From IMG/VR virus record IMGVR_UViG_3300028548_002308, positions 1 to 36,790 of that record: 36,790 nucleotides of DNA, one strand, 5' to 3'. Source of the DNA: a virus. This document shows positions 1 to 5,731 of this stretch, in pieces (positions within the stretch are counted from its first letter, which is position 1; each line of letters begins with the position of its first letter). Made by a program: the position numbers and the translations under genes. A model generated the notes under the pieces. It saw only the letters and a list, made by a program, of their open reading frames with translations, did no database searches and was not told the DNA's origin.

Positions 1-108
1 CCTATTGACCAACCTATTGACCAACCTATTGACCAACCTATTGACCAACCTATTGACCAACCTATTGACCAACCTATTGACCAACCTATTGACCAACCTA
101 TTGACCAC
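1..108. repeat. Tandem 12-bp repeat array at left end
   Basis: Eight perfect head-to-tail copies of cctattgaccaa are followed by a ninth with a changed last base. The array starts at base 1, so it probably continues to the left. Each unit contains TTGACC, close to a sigma70 -35 box. Because 12 is a multiple of three, frame 1 is open and reads Pro-Ile-Asp-Gln repeats to a TAA at 124-126. T7 has comparable short-repeat arrays just inside its terminal repeats, so a role in packaging or end processing is a reasonable inference. A coding tail from the left cannot be excluded. Confidence 0.9.
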
Positions 109-154
109 CTTATATATGTAAACTAAACGAACTGTATTAAATACTATAACGATA

Positions 155-221
155 TAGTTGTTGTTACTTAAATAGTTGTTGTTACTTAAATAGTTGTTGT
201 TACTTAAATAGTTATTGTACT
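155..221. repeat. Tandem 18-bp repeat array
   Basis: Three perfect copies of tagttgttgttacttaaa lie at 155-172, 173-190 and 191-208, followed by a degenerate partial copy (tagttattgtact, 209-221). The array is noncoding and AT-rich, between the 12-bp array and the first gene. It could be a protein-binding iteron or part of the terminal-repeat boundary. No function can be read from the sequence alone. Confidence 0.85.
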
Positions 222-274
222 GAATCTATTATTCCTATAAGCTGTTTTTATTTTTCTTTTAAAGGACGGACCAG

Positions 275-568
275 ATGATTATTAAAACCTTCGGAATTGC
301 ACAAAACTACAACCTACAAATGCCACTATCTACCGGTACAGTAACAACACCATACGATAGCCGCATGATTGAGCAACGAGATGAATTGCAGGCCCTTATT
401 GTTACTAGGACCAAACGCAAGCTTAAAGCTCGCTCTAAGATAATCAGAACCAACCAACCTGTACAACAAACACCTACTTATATAGTGGCTATGGCTAGCA
501 TCATTGCACCATTAACCATTGTGATGATTGCAATATCACCACTATTTATTAACTTTCCAACATCATAA
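275..568 (+). CDS. Small early protein with C-terminal membrane segment (unknown)
   Basis: This is the first gene after the left-end repeats, encoding 97 residues. An AAGGA ribosome site lies about nine bases before the ATG, which supports the start. The first 60 residues are polar, with a basic stretch (RTKRKLKARSK) near residues 45-55. Residues 67-92 form one hydrophobic span (IVAMASIIAPLTIVMIAI), so the product probably sits in the inner membrane with its N-terminus in the cytoplasm. I recognise no family. Its place matches the early host-takeover genes of T7-like phages, but that is only positional inference. Confidence 0.65.
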   Translation: MIIKTFGIAQNYNLQMPLSTGTVTTPYDSRMIEQRDELQALIVTRTKRKLKARSKIIRTNQPVQQTPTYIVAMASIIAPLTIVMIAISPLFINFPTS

Positions 569-582
569 GCGAGGCCTTAACC

Positions 583-834
583 ATGACTACTACAACAGCA
601 ACAACCGAAAATAAAAGTTATTACGAATTAGCCAATGATATGGACATTGAAATTATCCACACTAAATACATTCATGCGGAAAAGTATTGGATTGTGATGT
701 GTAAACGTTATGAAAATCACTATGTTAATTGGGTGCATGCAAATGGCATGTTTTTACATGGTCATTATTTTGGGTCCCAATTTGATAATGGTTTTATTGA
801 TTGCGTTATTGATTTTGCTGATAGGGAATCTTAA
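583..834 (+). CDS. Small early protein (unknown)
   Basis: This gene encodes 83 residues and lies 14 bases after the previous gene. A GAGG ribosome site lies eight bases before the ATG. The N-terminus is Thr-rich; the rest is acidic and rich in aromatic residues and histidine (HANGMFLHGHYFG near 52-64). There is no membrane segment and I recognise no domain. A hairpin at 844-871 follows the stop, so this and the preceding gene may form one early transcript. It is probably a real gene, given its codon-like composition and ribosome site; function unknown. Confidence 0.6.
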   Translation: MTTTTATTENKSYYELANDMDIEIIHTKYIHAEKYWIVMCKRYENHYVNWVHANGMFLHGHYFGSQFDNGFIDCVIDFADRES

Positions 835-843
835 TTATTCAAC

Positions 844-871
844 AAAGGGCCTTGATAGTTTCAGGGCCTTT
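844..871 (+). terminator. Hairpin terminator after early genes
   Basis: AAGGGCC (845-851) can pair with GGCCTTT (865-871), allowing one G-T pair, around a loop of about 13 bases, just after the stop at 834. The T-run is short, so it could also be an RNA-processing hairpin. The same AAAGGGCC...GGCCTTT design recurs at 2783-2807. Confidence 0.5.
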
Positions 872-924
872 GATTGAGTTATTAATTTAAATAACCAACA
901 ACAACAACAAACGAGGTATCACCC

Positions 925-1137
925 ATGTTAAGAGCAAATAAAGCAGTTTATGTCGATGGTATAGCTTATGCACGTCCAATTAAAACGCCTAAATCTATAG
1001 GGCACTGGTTGAGAGGGCCATGCAGTTATATTGTAGGCTTTTCTAGTGATAGCGACTCTACTATTAACTTAGCTAGTGCTTTACTAAATCATGGTCAGGC
1101 TATGAGTAAAGGCCGATTGATTGAATATAAACTTTAA
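925..1137 (+). CDS. Small early protein (unknown)
   Basis: This gene encodes 70 residues. Its leader is a CAA-repeat tract followed by cgaggtatcaccc; GAGG lies about nine bases before the ATG. Nearly the same leader precedes the gene at 1742. The product is basic (RANK, RPIKTPK) with a short neutral stretch, and has no cysteine cluster or long membrane segment. I recognise no family. It lies 12 bases before the next gene, so the two are probably co-transcribed. Confidence 0.55.
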   Translation: MLRANKAVYVDGIAYARPIKTPKSIGHWLRGPCSYIVGFSSDSDSTINLASALLNHGQAMSKGRLIEYKL

Positions 1138-1147
1138 AGGAGCAAGA
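1138..1147 (+). promoter_or_regulatory. Shared ribosome-binding leader AGGAGCAAGA
   Basis: The ten bases AGGAGCAAGA occur here and again at 1501-1510, immediately upstream of the genes at 1150 and 1515. Both contain a strong AGGAG Shine-Dalgarno core. The identity suggests a duplicated leader or strong selection for early translation. Confidence 0.6.
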
Positions 1148-1149
1148 TT

Positions 1150-1455
1150 ATGACTAATACAGTAGATTATGAATGGACAATTGAGGACACCGATTCTTAT
1201 GGGGATATTCACGAAACCCAACAAATGAGTGTTGTAGAGGCGATTAAAAGGTCACGCACTGAAAGCTATGTTGAAGATTTTAATTGCAAGCCCGTTCTAG
1301 TGCTTGTGAGGATGGAAGGGAATCAAGACGAGGGGCTTCTTGATAGACAATATGCTTACCTTAAAAGTGGTGAACTACCCAAAGAATTTGATGGTGGGGC
1401 GTTAGTCCCAAAGTATATTTTAAATAAATATTTAAATGCTTTAGTAAAAGCATAA
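1150..1455 (+). CDS. Small acidic early protein (unknown)
   Basis: This gene encodes 101 residues and is preceded by AGGAGCAAGA at ideal spacing. It is strongly acidic in the first 50 residues (DYEWTIEDTDSYGDIHE). A predicted beta segment (KPVLVLVRME, 47-56) and a Tyr/Leu-rich C-terminus follow. I recognise no domain. Small acidic early proteins in T7-like phages often target host nucleic-acid enzymes or act as DNA mimics, but nothing in the sequence proves that here. Two hairpins follow the stop, before the next gene. Confidence 0.55.
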   Translation: MTNTVDYEWTIEDTDSYGDIHETQQMSVVEAIKRSRTESYVEDFNCKPVLVLVRMEGNQDEGLLDRQYAYLKSGELPKEFDGGALVPKYILNKYLNALVKA

Positions 1456-1462
1456 CAATAAC

Positions 1463-1501
1463 GGGGCTACGGCCCCACCGACCAAGCGGCACTTGGCACT
1501 A
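1463..1501 (+). promoter_or_regulatory. Double hairpin with a TGGCACTA motif
   Basis: The 59-base gap holds two hairpins: GGGGC/GCCCC with a TACG loop (1463-1476) and CCAAG/CTTGG (1482-1496). The sequence then runs into TTGGCACTA (1493-1501), one of six TGGCACTA sites in the window. There is no T-run, so this is not a standard terminator. A transcript-processing site beside a phage promoter is a plausible reading. Confidence 0.4.
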
Positions 1502-1514
1502 GGAGCAAGACCAA

Positions 1515-1736
1515 ATGAAAATTGAAATCATAGGTAAACAGCGTAAAGACGGTAAATTCAAAGTAAAGACGTTTTATAAAGGTGCGCCCAATATGTTTGG
1601 TGGGTTTGACCATGGTAAATGCTACACGTCAATAATGACAATCGAGACTATAAATAATTATTTGAATTCTTGTAGTTTTGAAAGTGCTATCAATATTGAG
1701 CAATTACAAAATACAACAACAACAACCGAGGTATAA
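1515..1736 (+). CDS. Small early protein (unknown)
   Basis: This gene encodes 73 residues with a strong AGGAG site 10-14 bases upstream. The N-terminal half is lysine-rich and looks like a small beta sheet (MKIEIIGKQRKDGKFKVKTF). The C-terminus is a Thr tract (NTTTTTEV) because it overlaps the CAA-repeat leader of the next gene. I recognise no family. Possibly a small nucleic-acid-binding protein judging by charge, but this is weak. It lies five bases upstream of the 1742 gene. Confidence 0.5.
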   Translation: MKIEIIGKQRKDGKFKVKTFYKGAPNMFGGFDHGKCYTSIMTIETINNYLNSCSFESAINIEQLQNTTTTTEV

Positions 1737-1741
1737 CCACT

Positions 1742-2605
1742 ATGTTAATGCAAACTAAACTATCACCATTAGATACTTATTTAACTATGAGTAAAGCTGA
1801 ACTTATGCGCAAAGCGCGCTCTCTGTTTGATGTCAAGGGGTCGCTATTGGCGGACCCATTGAGCAACCCCAAAATAGCTAAGAATGCTAAAGAAAATGGG
1901 GTCCTCACTTTTCCCTTACATTTAGCACCTTTCAAAATGAGTGGCTATAACACTTGCGCTAGTGCTTCTAAAGGTTGTGCTGACGCTTGCCTAAATACTG
2001 CAGGCAATCCCGTATATTTAAAGGGCAAGCTTGCCGCTCGCATTGCTAAAACTAAACTGTATTTTGAGGACCGACCATTATTTACTGCAATTCTCATTAA
2101 AGAGGTGATTGCTGCTAGTAACAAGGCAAGTAAGGCTAACATGGCTTTAGCCTTCCGTTTAAACGCCACAAGCGATATTAAATGGGAAAAGTCTAAGCTA
2201 TTGCACATTGGCGTTATGTCCTCACTATTAGCTATTTTGCATGCTGCAGCACCCATGGCAAAATTCTATGATTATGCAAAGGACCACAAGCGAACAAGCG
2301 ATACTTTGCCGCCTTACTACTCTTTGACCTATTCACTATCTGAAGAAAACGATATATCTAGTTCTATGGTCCTAAGTCGCGGCGATAATCTAGCTGTCGT
2401 TTTTGATGTTAAGCGAGGCAAACCATTGCCAGCACGTCATACAATTAATGGTGTATCTGCAATGGTGATTGATGGTGATTTAACAGACTATCGACCCGAT
2501 GATTTGCAAGGGGTCATTGTAGGCCTTCGAGCAAAGGGTGAAGCCATTGGTAGCACTTCGGGTTTTGTTCGGTCCGCTATTCAATCAACATTCTTTAAGG
2601 CTTAA
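1742..2605 (+). CDS. Conserved-looking phage protein with Cys cluster (unknown function)
   Basis: This is the largest early gene, encoding 287 residues; an alternative in-frame ATG lies at 1748. GAGG lies about ten bases before the start. A cluster C72-x6-C79-x3-C83, followed by LNTAG, resembles a metal or Fe-S ligand set. A mixed alpha/beta body follows, including KLAARIAKTKLYF and AFRLNATSDIKWE, ending in VGLRAKGEAIG-like segments. I have the impression that the C..C...CLNTAG signature recurs in proteins of other phages, usually annotated as hypothetical. I cannot assign an activity. There is no signal peptide or membrane segment, so it is probably cytoplasmic. Confidence 0.75.
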   Translation: MLMQTKLSPLDTYLTMSKAELMRKARSLFDVKGSLLADPLSNPKIAKNAKENGVLTFPLHLAPFKMSGYNTCASASKGCADACLNTAGNPVYLKGKLAARIAKTKLYFEDRPLFTAILIKEVIAASNKASKANMALAFRLNATSDIKWEKSKLLHIGVMSSLLAILHAAAPMAKFYDYAKDHKRTSDTLPPYYSLTYSLSEENDISSSMVLSRGDNLAVVFDVKRGKPLPARHTINGVSAMVIDGDLTDYRPDDLQGVIVGLRAKGEAIGSTSGFVRSAIQSTFFKA

Positions 2606-2636
2606 CTAATACTTTCAATACAGGAATATATACATT

Positions 2637-2765
2637 ATGGAATCTATACAGATTTTTAATACAGTTTTTCACTCGCATACTTTCCCATTAATAGGCCTTG
2701 TTTGTTTAGTGGTCCTAGCAGGCATTGCAGGCCTTGCTGTCACTCTTTTAAGTGAGGACCTATAG
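2637..2765 (+). CDS. 42-residue single-span membrane protein
   Basis: A short gene with AGGA about ten bases before its ATG. It encodes about 15 polar residues, one strong hydrophobic span (FPLIGLVCLVVLAGIAGLAV, residues 16-35) and a short acidic tail (SEDL). A terminator hairpin at 2783-2807 follows. The layout fits a small inner-membrane protein, for example a superinfection-exclusion or holin-like factor, but no family is recognisable. It is worth keeping because the ribosome site, the clear span and the terminator agree. Confidence 0.5.
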   Translation: MESIQIFNTVFHSHTFPLIGLVCLVVLAGIAGLAVTLLSEDL

Positions 2766-2782
2766 ATTATATACATTAACTT

Positions 2783-2807
2783 AAAGGGCCTTGTATGGGG
2801 CCTTTTT
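2783..2807 (+). terminator. Rho-independent terminator
   Basis: AAAGGGCC (2783-2790) pairs with GGCCTTTT (2799-2806), including one G-T pair, around an eight-base loop, and runs into five T residues. It would end the early transcript that includes the Cys-cluster gene and the small membrane protein. Confidence 0.7.
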
Positions 2808-2837
2808 GGATGCTGTATTAACGCGTCACTAAAATAA

Positions 2838-2850
2838 CCTGGCACTAATA
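2838..2850 (+). promoter_or_regulatory. Candidate phage promoter, CCTGGCACTAATA
   Basis: CCTGGCACTAA lies 22 bases upstream of the 2870 start codon and just after a terminator, in noncoding DNA. The CACTAA core matches the T3-type promoter core (CACTAAAG). Another CACTAAAA lies at 2827-2834, ten bases upstream. The motif recurs in the window (see 33516-33526). It is a promoter candidate by motif and position only. Confidence 0.45.
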
Positions 2851-2869
2851 AAACAAGGAATAAAACAAC

Positions 2870-3259
2870 ATGGTTGAGATGGGAATTAATATCGCCAATG
2901 ACGTGCGCACAAAATACGCGCATTTGATTGTTATAGGCAAAAAGACTTTTGAGACTAGAAACACTAATTCGTTAAAACCTTATATCGGGAAACGTGTTGG
3001 TATTGTAGAAACCAACAAAGGCATGAAAGCCAAACTAGTTGGTTTTGTCACTATAGGGGACCCTATAGTCGTGGGTCAATTGGGTTTTGAATCAACTAGG
3101 CATGCTCACTTTGTTTGTGCTGGTAGCAGGTTTGATATTAAGCAAGGTCAGCTTAAATGGCTTTACCCAATGATAGACCCCCAAAAATTAAAGCAACCTA
3201 TTGACGCGTCTCAAACGCGCGGAATTATAGCGCGCAATATAAAAGGACTAACTAAATGA
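2870..3259 (+). CDS. ASCH/PUA-like domain protein
   Basis: 129 residues. The N-terminal half reads like an ASCH fold: KYAHLIVIGKKTFETRN (15-31) resembles the 'I..GKKT.E.R' opening of ASCH proteins, followed by KPYIGKRVGIVETN and KLVGFVTIGDPIVV, the expected beta strands of this small barrel. ASCH domains bind RNA or modified nucleosides and occur in phages. The assignment rests on this pattern alone. The C-terminal 25 residues are basic and probably flexible. It overlaps the next gene by four bases (ATGA), implying translational coupling. A second in-frame ATG lies at 2879. The gene contains a 20-bp palindrome at 3050-3069. Confidence 0.5.
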   Translation: MVEMGINIANDVRTKYAHLIVIGKKTFETRNTNSLKPYIGKRVGIVETNKGMKAKLVGFVTIGDPIVVGQLGFESTRHAHFVCAGSRFDIKQGQLKWLYPMIDPQKLKQPIDASQTRGIIARNIKGLTK

Positions 3260-3453
3260 GCAACTACCAAACGCAAAAACGCCTTCGCAATATGGTGGCG
3301 CATGCCATCAAAACCAAATACATAACTGCAAGCGAAGGCCTCACAATCACGCACCACTATGCCATGGGTTCCCGTGCTGCTAGCAGATACACAAGCGAGT
3401 CTAGCAGGGTCCTCATTGCCGATATATCTATGAGGGTCCGCCTTGCCAAGTGA
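3256..3453 (+). CDS. Small basic protein (unknown)
   Basis: This gene encodes 65 residues, is translationally coupled to the ASCH-like gene by an ATGA overlap, and has AAAGGA nine bases upstream. It is strongly basic, with many Lys/Arg (QKRLRNMVAHAIKTKY) and little acid, consistent with nucleic-acid binding. The helical N-terminus and Ser/Arg-rich middle show no recognisable domain. A terminator-like hairpin follows at 3462-3486. Coupling suggests it works with the ASCH-like protein, but this is inference. Confidence 0.55.
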   Translation: MSNYQTQKRLRNMVAHAIKTKYITASEGLTITHHYAMGSRAASRYTSESSRVLIADISMRVRLAK

Positions 3454-3461
3454 GACACTTT

Positions 3462-3486
3462 AAAGGCCTTTAAAACGGGCTTTTTT
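3462..3486 (+). terminator. Terminator-like hairpin with T-run
   Basis: AAAGGCC (3462-3468) pairs with GGCTTT (3478-3483) with one bulged base, and continues into a run of six T residues, nine bases after the stop at 3453. Confidence 0.55.
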
Positions 3487-3537
3487 GGGGTCTCATTTTG
3501 AGGCTTTTTAATACTAACCAGTAGATAGGGACGGCAG

Positions 3538-3633
3538 ATGGAATTTGAAATTGAGAGTTTGATTGATTTGATTTTAGACCAAGATTATTGCGCGGTAAAT
3601 TACGCAACTGGGGGTGATGCTGACAGATATTGA
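3538..3633 (+). CDS. Possible 31-residue acidic peptide
   Basis: A very short frame starting at ATG 3538 and stopping at TGA 3631. It has a weak purine-rich ribosome site (AGGGACGG). The product is acidic (EFEIESLIDLILDQD). It fills the gap between the terminator at 3486 and the palindromic region at 3639. Support is thin; it could be noncoding. Confidence 0.25.
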   Translation: MEFEIESLIDLILDQDYCAVNYATGGDADRY

Positions 3634-3638
3634 ATTGA

Positions 3639-3683
3639 TTACAATATTGTAATAAAATTATTAATGCGACAGTTGTAATAAAA
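3639..3683. promoter_or_regulatory. 14-bp palindrome and direct repeats (candidate operator)
   Basis: TTACAATATTGTAA (3639-3652) is a perfect 14-bp palindrome. Its right half overlaps TTGTAATAAAA (3647-3657), which repeats exactly at 3673-3683, 26 bases further on. The region is AT-rich and noncoding. It lies upstream of the small genes that lead into the MarR-like regulator and integrase. MarR-family dimers bind palindromes of about this size, so an autoregulatory operator is plausible. Confidence 0.45.
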
Positions 3684-3735
3684 CAACAGACCGCGAATTT
3701 TGGATAGTTTAATAGCCTATCCCATAGGAAATAAC

Positions 3736-3918
3736 TTGGATGTTAACAAACGATTCTTTGCCTTTAAGGTGGCAAGTTTTTTGGAGTTTGAATTAGCGTT
3801 GAATAACTACTTATTTATCGCAGTCTTTGGACTGCATATATTTAAAAACTTAAACGTGGATGGACCCTTAATAACCAAAGAAGATAACAAAGAAATAAAG
3901 AGAGGATTTAACAAATGA
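3736..3918 (+). CDS. Possible small protein, TTG start (unknown)
   Basis: The frame is open from a TTG at 3700 (72 residues), but AGGA sits about eight bases before the in-frame TTG at 3736, giving 60 residues. I prefer the latter. There is no ATG start in frame. The product is hydrophobic in the middle (LNNYLFIAVFGLHIF) and lysine-rich at the end. It overlaps the next gene by four bases (ATGA), which supports translation. No family is recognised and confidence is low. Confidence 0.3.
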   Translation: MDVNKRFFAFKVASFLEFELALNNYLFIAVFGLHIFKNLNVDGPLITKEDNKEIKRGFNK

Positions 3919-4151
3919 AAACACGTAGAATACGCGCGGCCGTTTCTAGCCTACGCTGTAAATCAATGGGCTGGCATCGGGAGGACAACTGGCTTTGGCA
4001 CATAGTTTTCACCGATGCTAACAATCGGCTACACCCGAAATGGGGCACGACCTGTGCAATATATGGCTGGACGAGGTTAAATATTTTAAATACTTTATGC
4101 ACTCTTACAGGTTCAAACGATGAACCCAACGGACCAAATGATGATGTCTAA
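3915..4151 (+). CDS. Small basic protein before the regulator (unknown)
   Basis: This gene encodes 78 residues with AGAGGA about nine bases before the ATG. The N-terminus is strongly basic (MKTRRIRAAVSSLRCK). A Trp/His-rich middle follows (GWHREDNWLWHIVF), then a polar Asn/Asp-rich tail. There are three Cys residues but no clear metal-site spacing. I do not recognise it. It overlaps the start of the MarR-like gene, so the two are probably translated together as part of the lysogeny operon. The basic N-terminus suggests nucleic-acid contact, but this is speculative. Confidence 0.55.
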   Translation: MKTRRIRAAVSSLRCKSMGWHREDNWLWHIVFTDANNRLHPKWGTTCAIYGWTRLNILNTLCTLTGSNDEPNGPNDDV

Positions 4152-4494
4152 ATTTACTAAAACACAGAACAAACAACTCCAAGGGATGGCTGGTGCTTTA
4201 GCTGATTTCAACGCGCTATATGCAGAAATGTCGTCAATGCAAATGCGTGTGTTTATCGCTGTGGCTAGACGCGGACCGCTAACAGGCAGAGACATAGCTA
4301 CTAGCTTGTCTATGTCGGGACCTAATGTAAGCAGGTGCGTTGCTATGTTATCGGATGTGATGATTCCCAGCAGAAAAACACAATCACTGGGGCTAGTTGA
4401 GTTAAGCACAGATCCGATGGATAGACGTGTACGCTATGTACAACTCAGCCAGAAGGGGGAAGAATTCGTAAACCAAATCACAGCTAATTTTTAA
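4120..4494 (+). CDS. MarR-like winged-helix transcription regulator
   Basis: This gene encodes 124 residues from ATG 4120. In-frame ATGs at 4138, 4141 and 4144, just after a GGA, may be the true start. The body matches a MarR-type winged helix: RVFIAVARRGPLTGRDIATS (helices 1-2 of the HTH), MSGPNVSRCVAML (recognition helix), then the wing signature GLVELSTDPMDRRVRYVQLS and QKGEEFVNQI. MarR proteins bind palindromic operators as dimers and usually repress. It sits 16 bases upstream of the integrase and overlaps the upstream gene, so it is the best candidate for the regulator deciding integration versus lysis. No CI/Cro-type repressor is visible elsewhere in the window. Confidence 0.75.
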   Translation: MNPTDQMMMSKFTKTQNKQLQGMAGALADFNALYAEMSSMQMRVFIAVARRGPLTGRDIATSLSMSGPNVSRCVAMLSDVMIPSRKTQSLGLVELSTDPMDRRVRYVQLSQKGEEFVNQITANF

Positions 4495-4510
4495 ATCAGG
4501 GGGACAATAT

Positions 4511-5647
4511 ATGTCTATTTATGAAACAGCCACAGGTTGGCAAATTAAGGTGCAAAGGAACGGACATAGGTTCGTTCACTTTGTCGCTGGATTGGACCAA
4601 AAGTCAGAAGCTAAATCTATTGAATCTCAGGCCATAGCAGATATGGCAAGAGGCATTAGACCAGATGCTAAACAGATTATTCATGGCAATGGATTGACCT
4701 TGCAGTTTGCTTTTGAAGCCACGTTTGAACATCGCTGGAAGTATGAATCTAAAGCTTATCAAAAGAAGGTTGAGCAGTATTGGAATGCACTTGATAAATT
4801 TTTTATACAGCAGAAAAAAGTAACACGGCTAACCGATGTTGACACATTGATGGTCGATGAATATATAAGGACATTGAGGGACAAAGGCAATAAGCCTAAG
4901 ACCATCAACAACAAACTGACTTGCCTGTCCTCAATGATTAAGCACATGGTCCATGAGGGACGATTGCAGCATCCTCCTTTGATTGAGTGGGAGAAGGTCG
5001 GGGATAACTCACGCATGCGTTATTACAGCCCTTATGAAGAGGCGCGGCTTATTGAACTGGCGCAAGCTTGGGAATTCCATAAGCCTGAGATGAATGAATT
5101 GCTAGTCGACTTTATCATAGTGCTTTTTGACACTGGGATGAGGCCTTGGCGTGAAGCACATCAACTCCACTGTGGCTGGATAAAATCTGACATAAATGGA
5201 ATGCCTGTTATCCGCATCCCAAAGGAATATTCCAAGACTAAACAGTCTAGGGATATACCAATGACTGACCGCGTAAAGGAGATACTTCTTAAACGTGTGA
5301 CAGGTCAGCTTGTGGACTTCCAACCATTTAAAAAACTGGAGTACAGGTGGCACTGTTGCCGCTTTTGGAATGAGTCTGTTCGCCATGAGATGAACTGGAC
5401 CGATGAGGAAGTTTGGTATGGAATGCGCCACACATTTGCCACTAGGCTAGTGAGTGCTAATGTCCAAATGAAGGTGATACAGAGGCTCATGGGACACGCC
5501 AAAATAACACAGACAGCCAAGTACGCCAAGGTCACAGACGAGGCCTTACAGTCTGGCATTGAGGCACTACAGGGCAAGGACAAAAGCGCGGACACAATGC
5601 CTGCAAATGTCCTACCAAATGAGATACTTCTGGCACTAAGTGCCTGA
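4511..5647 (+). CDS. int: Tyrosine-family site-specific integrase
   Basis: This gene encodes 378 residues with a GGGGGA ribosome site. Residues 1-55 look like an arm-binding domain (YETATGWQIKVQRNG). Residues 65-150 are the SAM-like core-binding domain (TINNKLTCLSSMIKHM). Residues 170-350 are the catalytic domain: R211 (FDTGMRPW), K244 (SKTKQSRDIPM), R306 (MRHTFATRL), H329 (LMGH) and the nucleophile Y338 (AKYAKV). The usual first His of HxxR is Tyr303 here (YGMR). Length and domain order fit phage integrases. A tRNA 3'-end sequence, the presumed attP core, lies 40 bases after the stop. The enzyme would recombine attP with a host tRNA gene. Confidence 0.93.
   Translation: MSIYETATGWQIKVQRNGHRFVHFVAGLDQKSEAKSIESQAIADMARGIRPDAKQIIHGNGLTLQFAFEATFEHRWKYESKAYQKKVEQYWNALDKFFIQQKKVTRLTDVDTLMVDEYIRTLRDKGNKPKTINNKLTCLSSMIKHMVHEGRLQHPPLIEWEKVGDNSRMRYYSPYEEARLIELAQAWEFHKPEMNELLVDFIIVLFDTGMRPWREAHQLHCGWIKSDINGMPVIRIPKEYSKTKQSRDIPMTDRVKEILLKRVTGQLVDFQPFKKLEYRWHCCRFWNESVRHEMNWTDEEVWYGMRHTFATRLVSANVQMKVIQRLMGHAKITQTAKYAKVTDEALQSGIEALQGKDKSADTMPANVLPNEILLALSA
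5632..5644. promoter_or_regulatory. GGCACT-A-AGTGCC inverted repeat with TGGCACTA
   Basis: A perfect 6+1+6 inverted repeat spans the last codons and the stop of the integrase. Its left half is part of TCTGGCACTAA (5630-5639), a member of the TGGCACTA family. It lies about 310 bases upstream of the RNA polymerase gene and just before attP. It could be a phage promoter, an integrase arm site or both. Confidence 0.4.
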
Positions 5648-5687
5648 TATAACTAACGAATTCTTTACGTGCATCGAGCAGATAACA

Positions 5688-5711
5688 GTTCGAATCCTCT
5701 CGGGCGCGCCA
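5688..5711 (+). other. attP: attP core: 3' end of a tRNA gene
   Basis: The 24 bases from 5688 to 5711 read as the T-loop (GTTCGAATC), the 3' T-stem strand, the acceptor strand CGGGCGC, discriminator G and CCA. The upstream bases cannot form the partner T-stem or an acceptor 5' strand, so this is not a whole tRNA gene. The acceptor strand implies a host tRNA starting GCGCCCG, as in several bacterial Arg tRNAs. Its place 40 bases after the integrase is the classic arrangement for integration that restores the host tRNA 3' end. Confidence 0.85.
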
Positions 5712-5731
5712 TTATTCGATAGTTAATATCA

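Noticed and set aside
1-221. CRISPR array
   Set aside because: Repeats of 12 and 18 bases are directly tandem with no unique spacers, and no cas genes are present.
3194-3205. CAACCTATTGAC, equal to the left-end repeat across its unit border
   Set aside because: A single 12-base match inside a coding gene. With 12 possible phases, chance is a fair explanation.
5688-5711. Whole tRNA gene
   Set aside because: Only the T-loop and 3' acceptor part are present. Upstream bases do not form the T-stem, anticodon arm or acceptor 5' strand.
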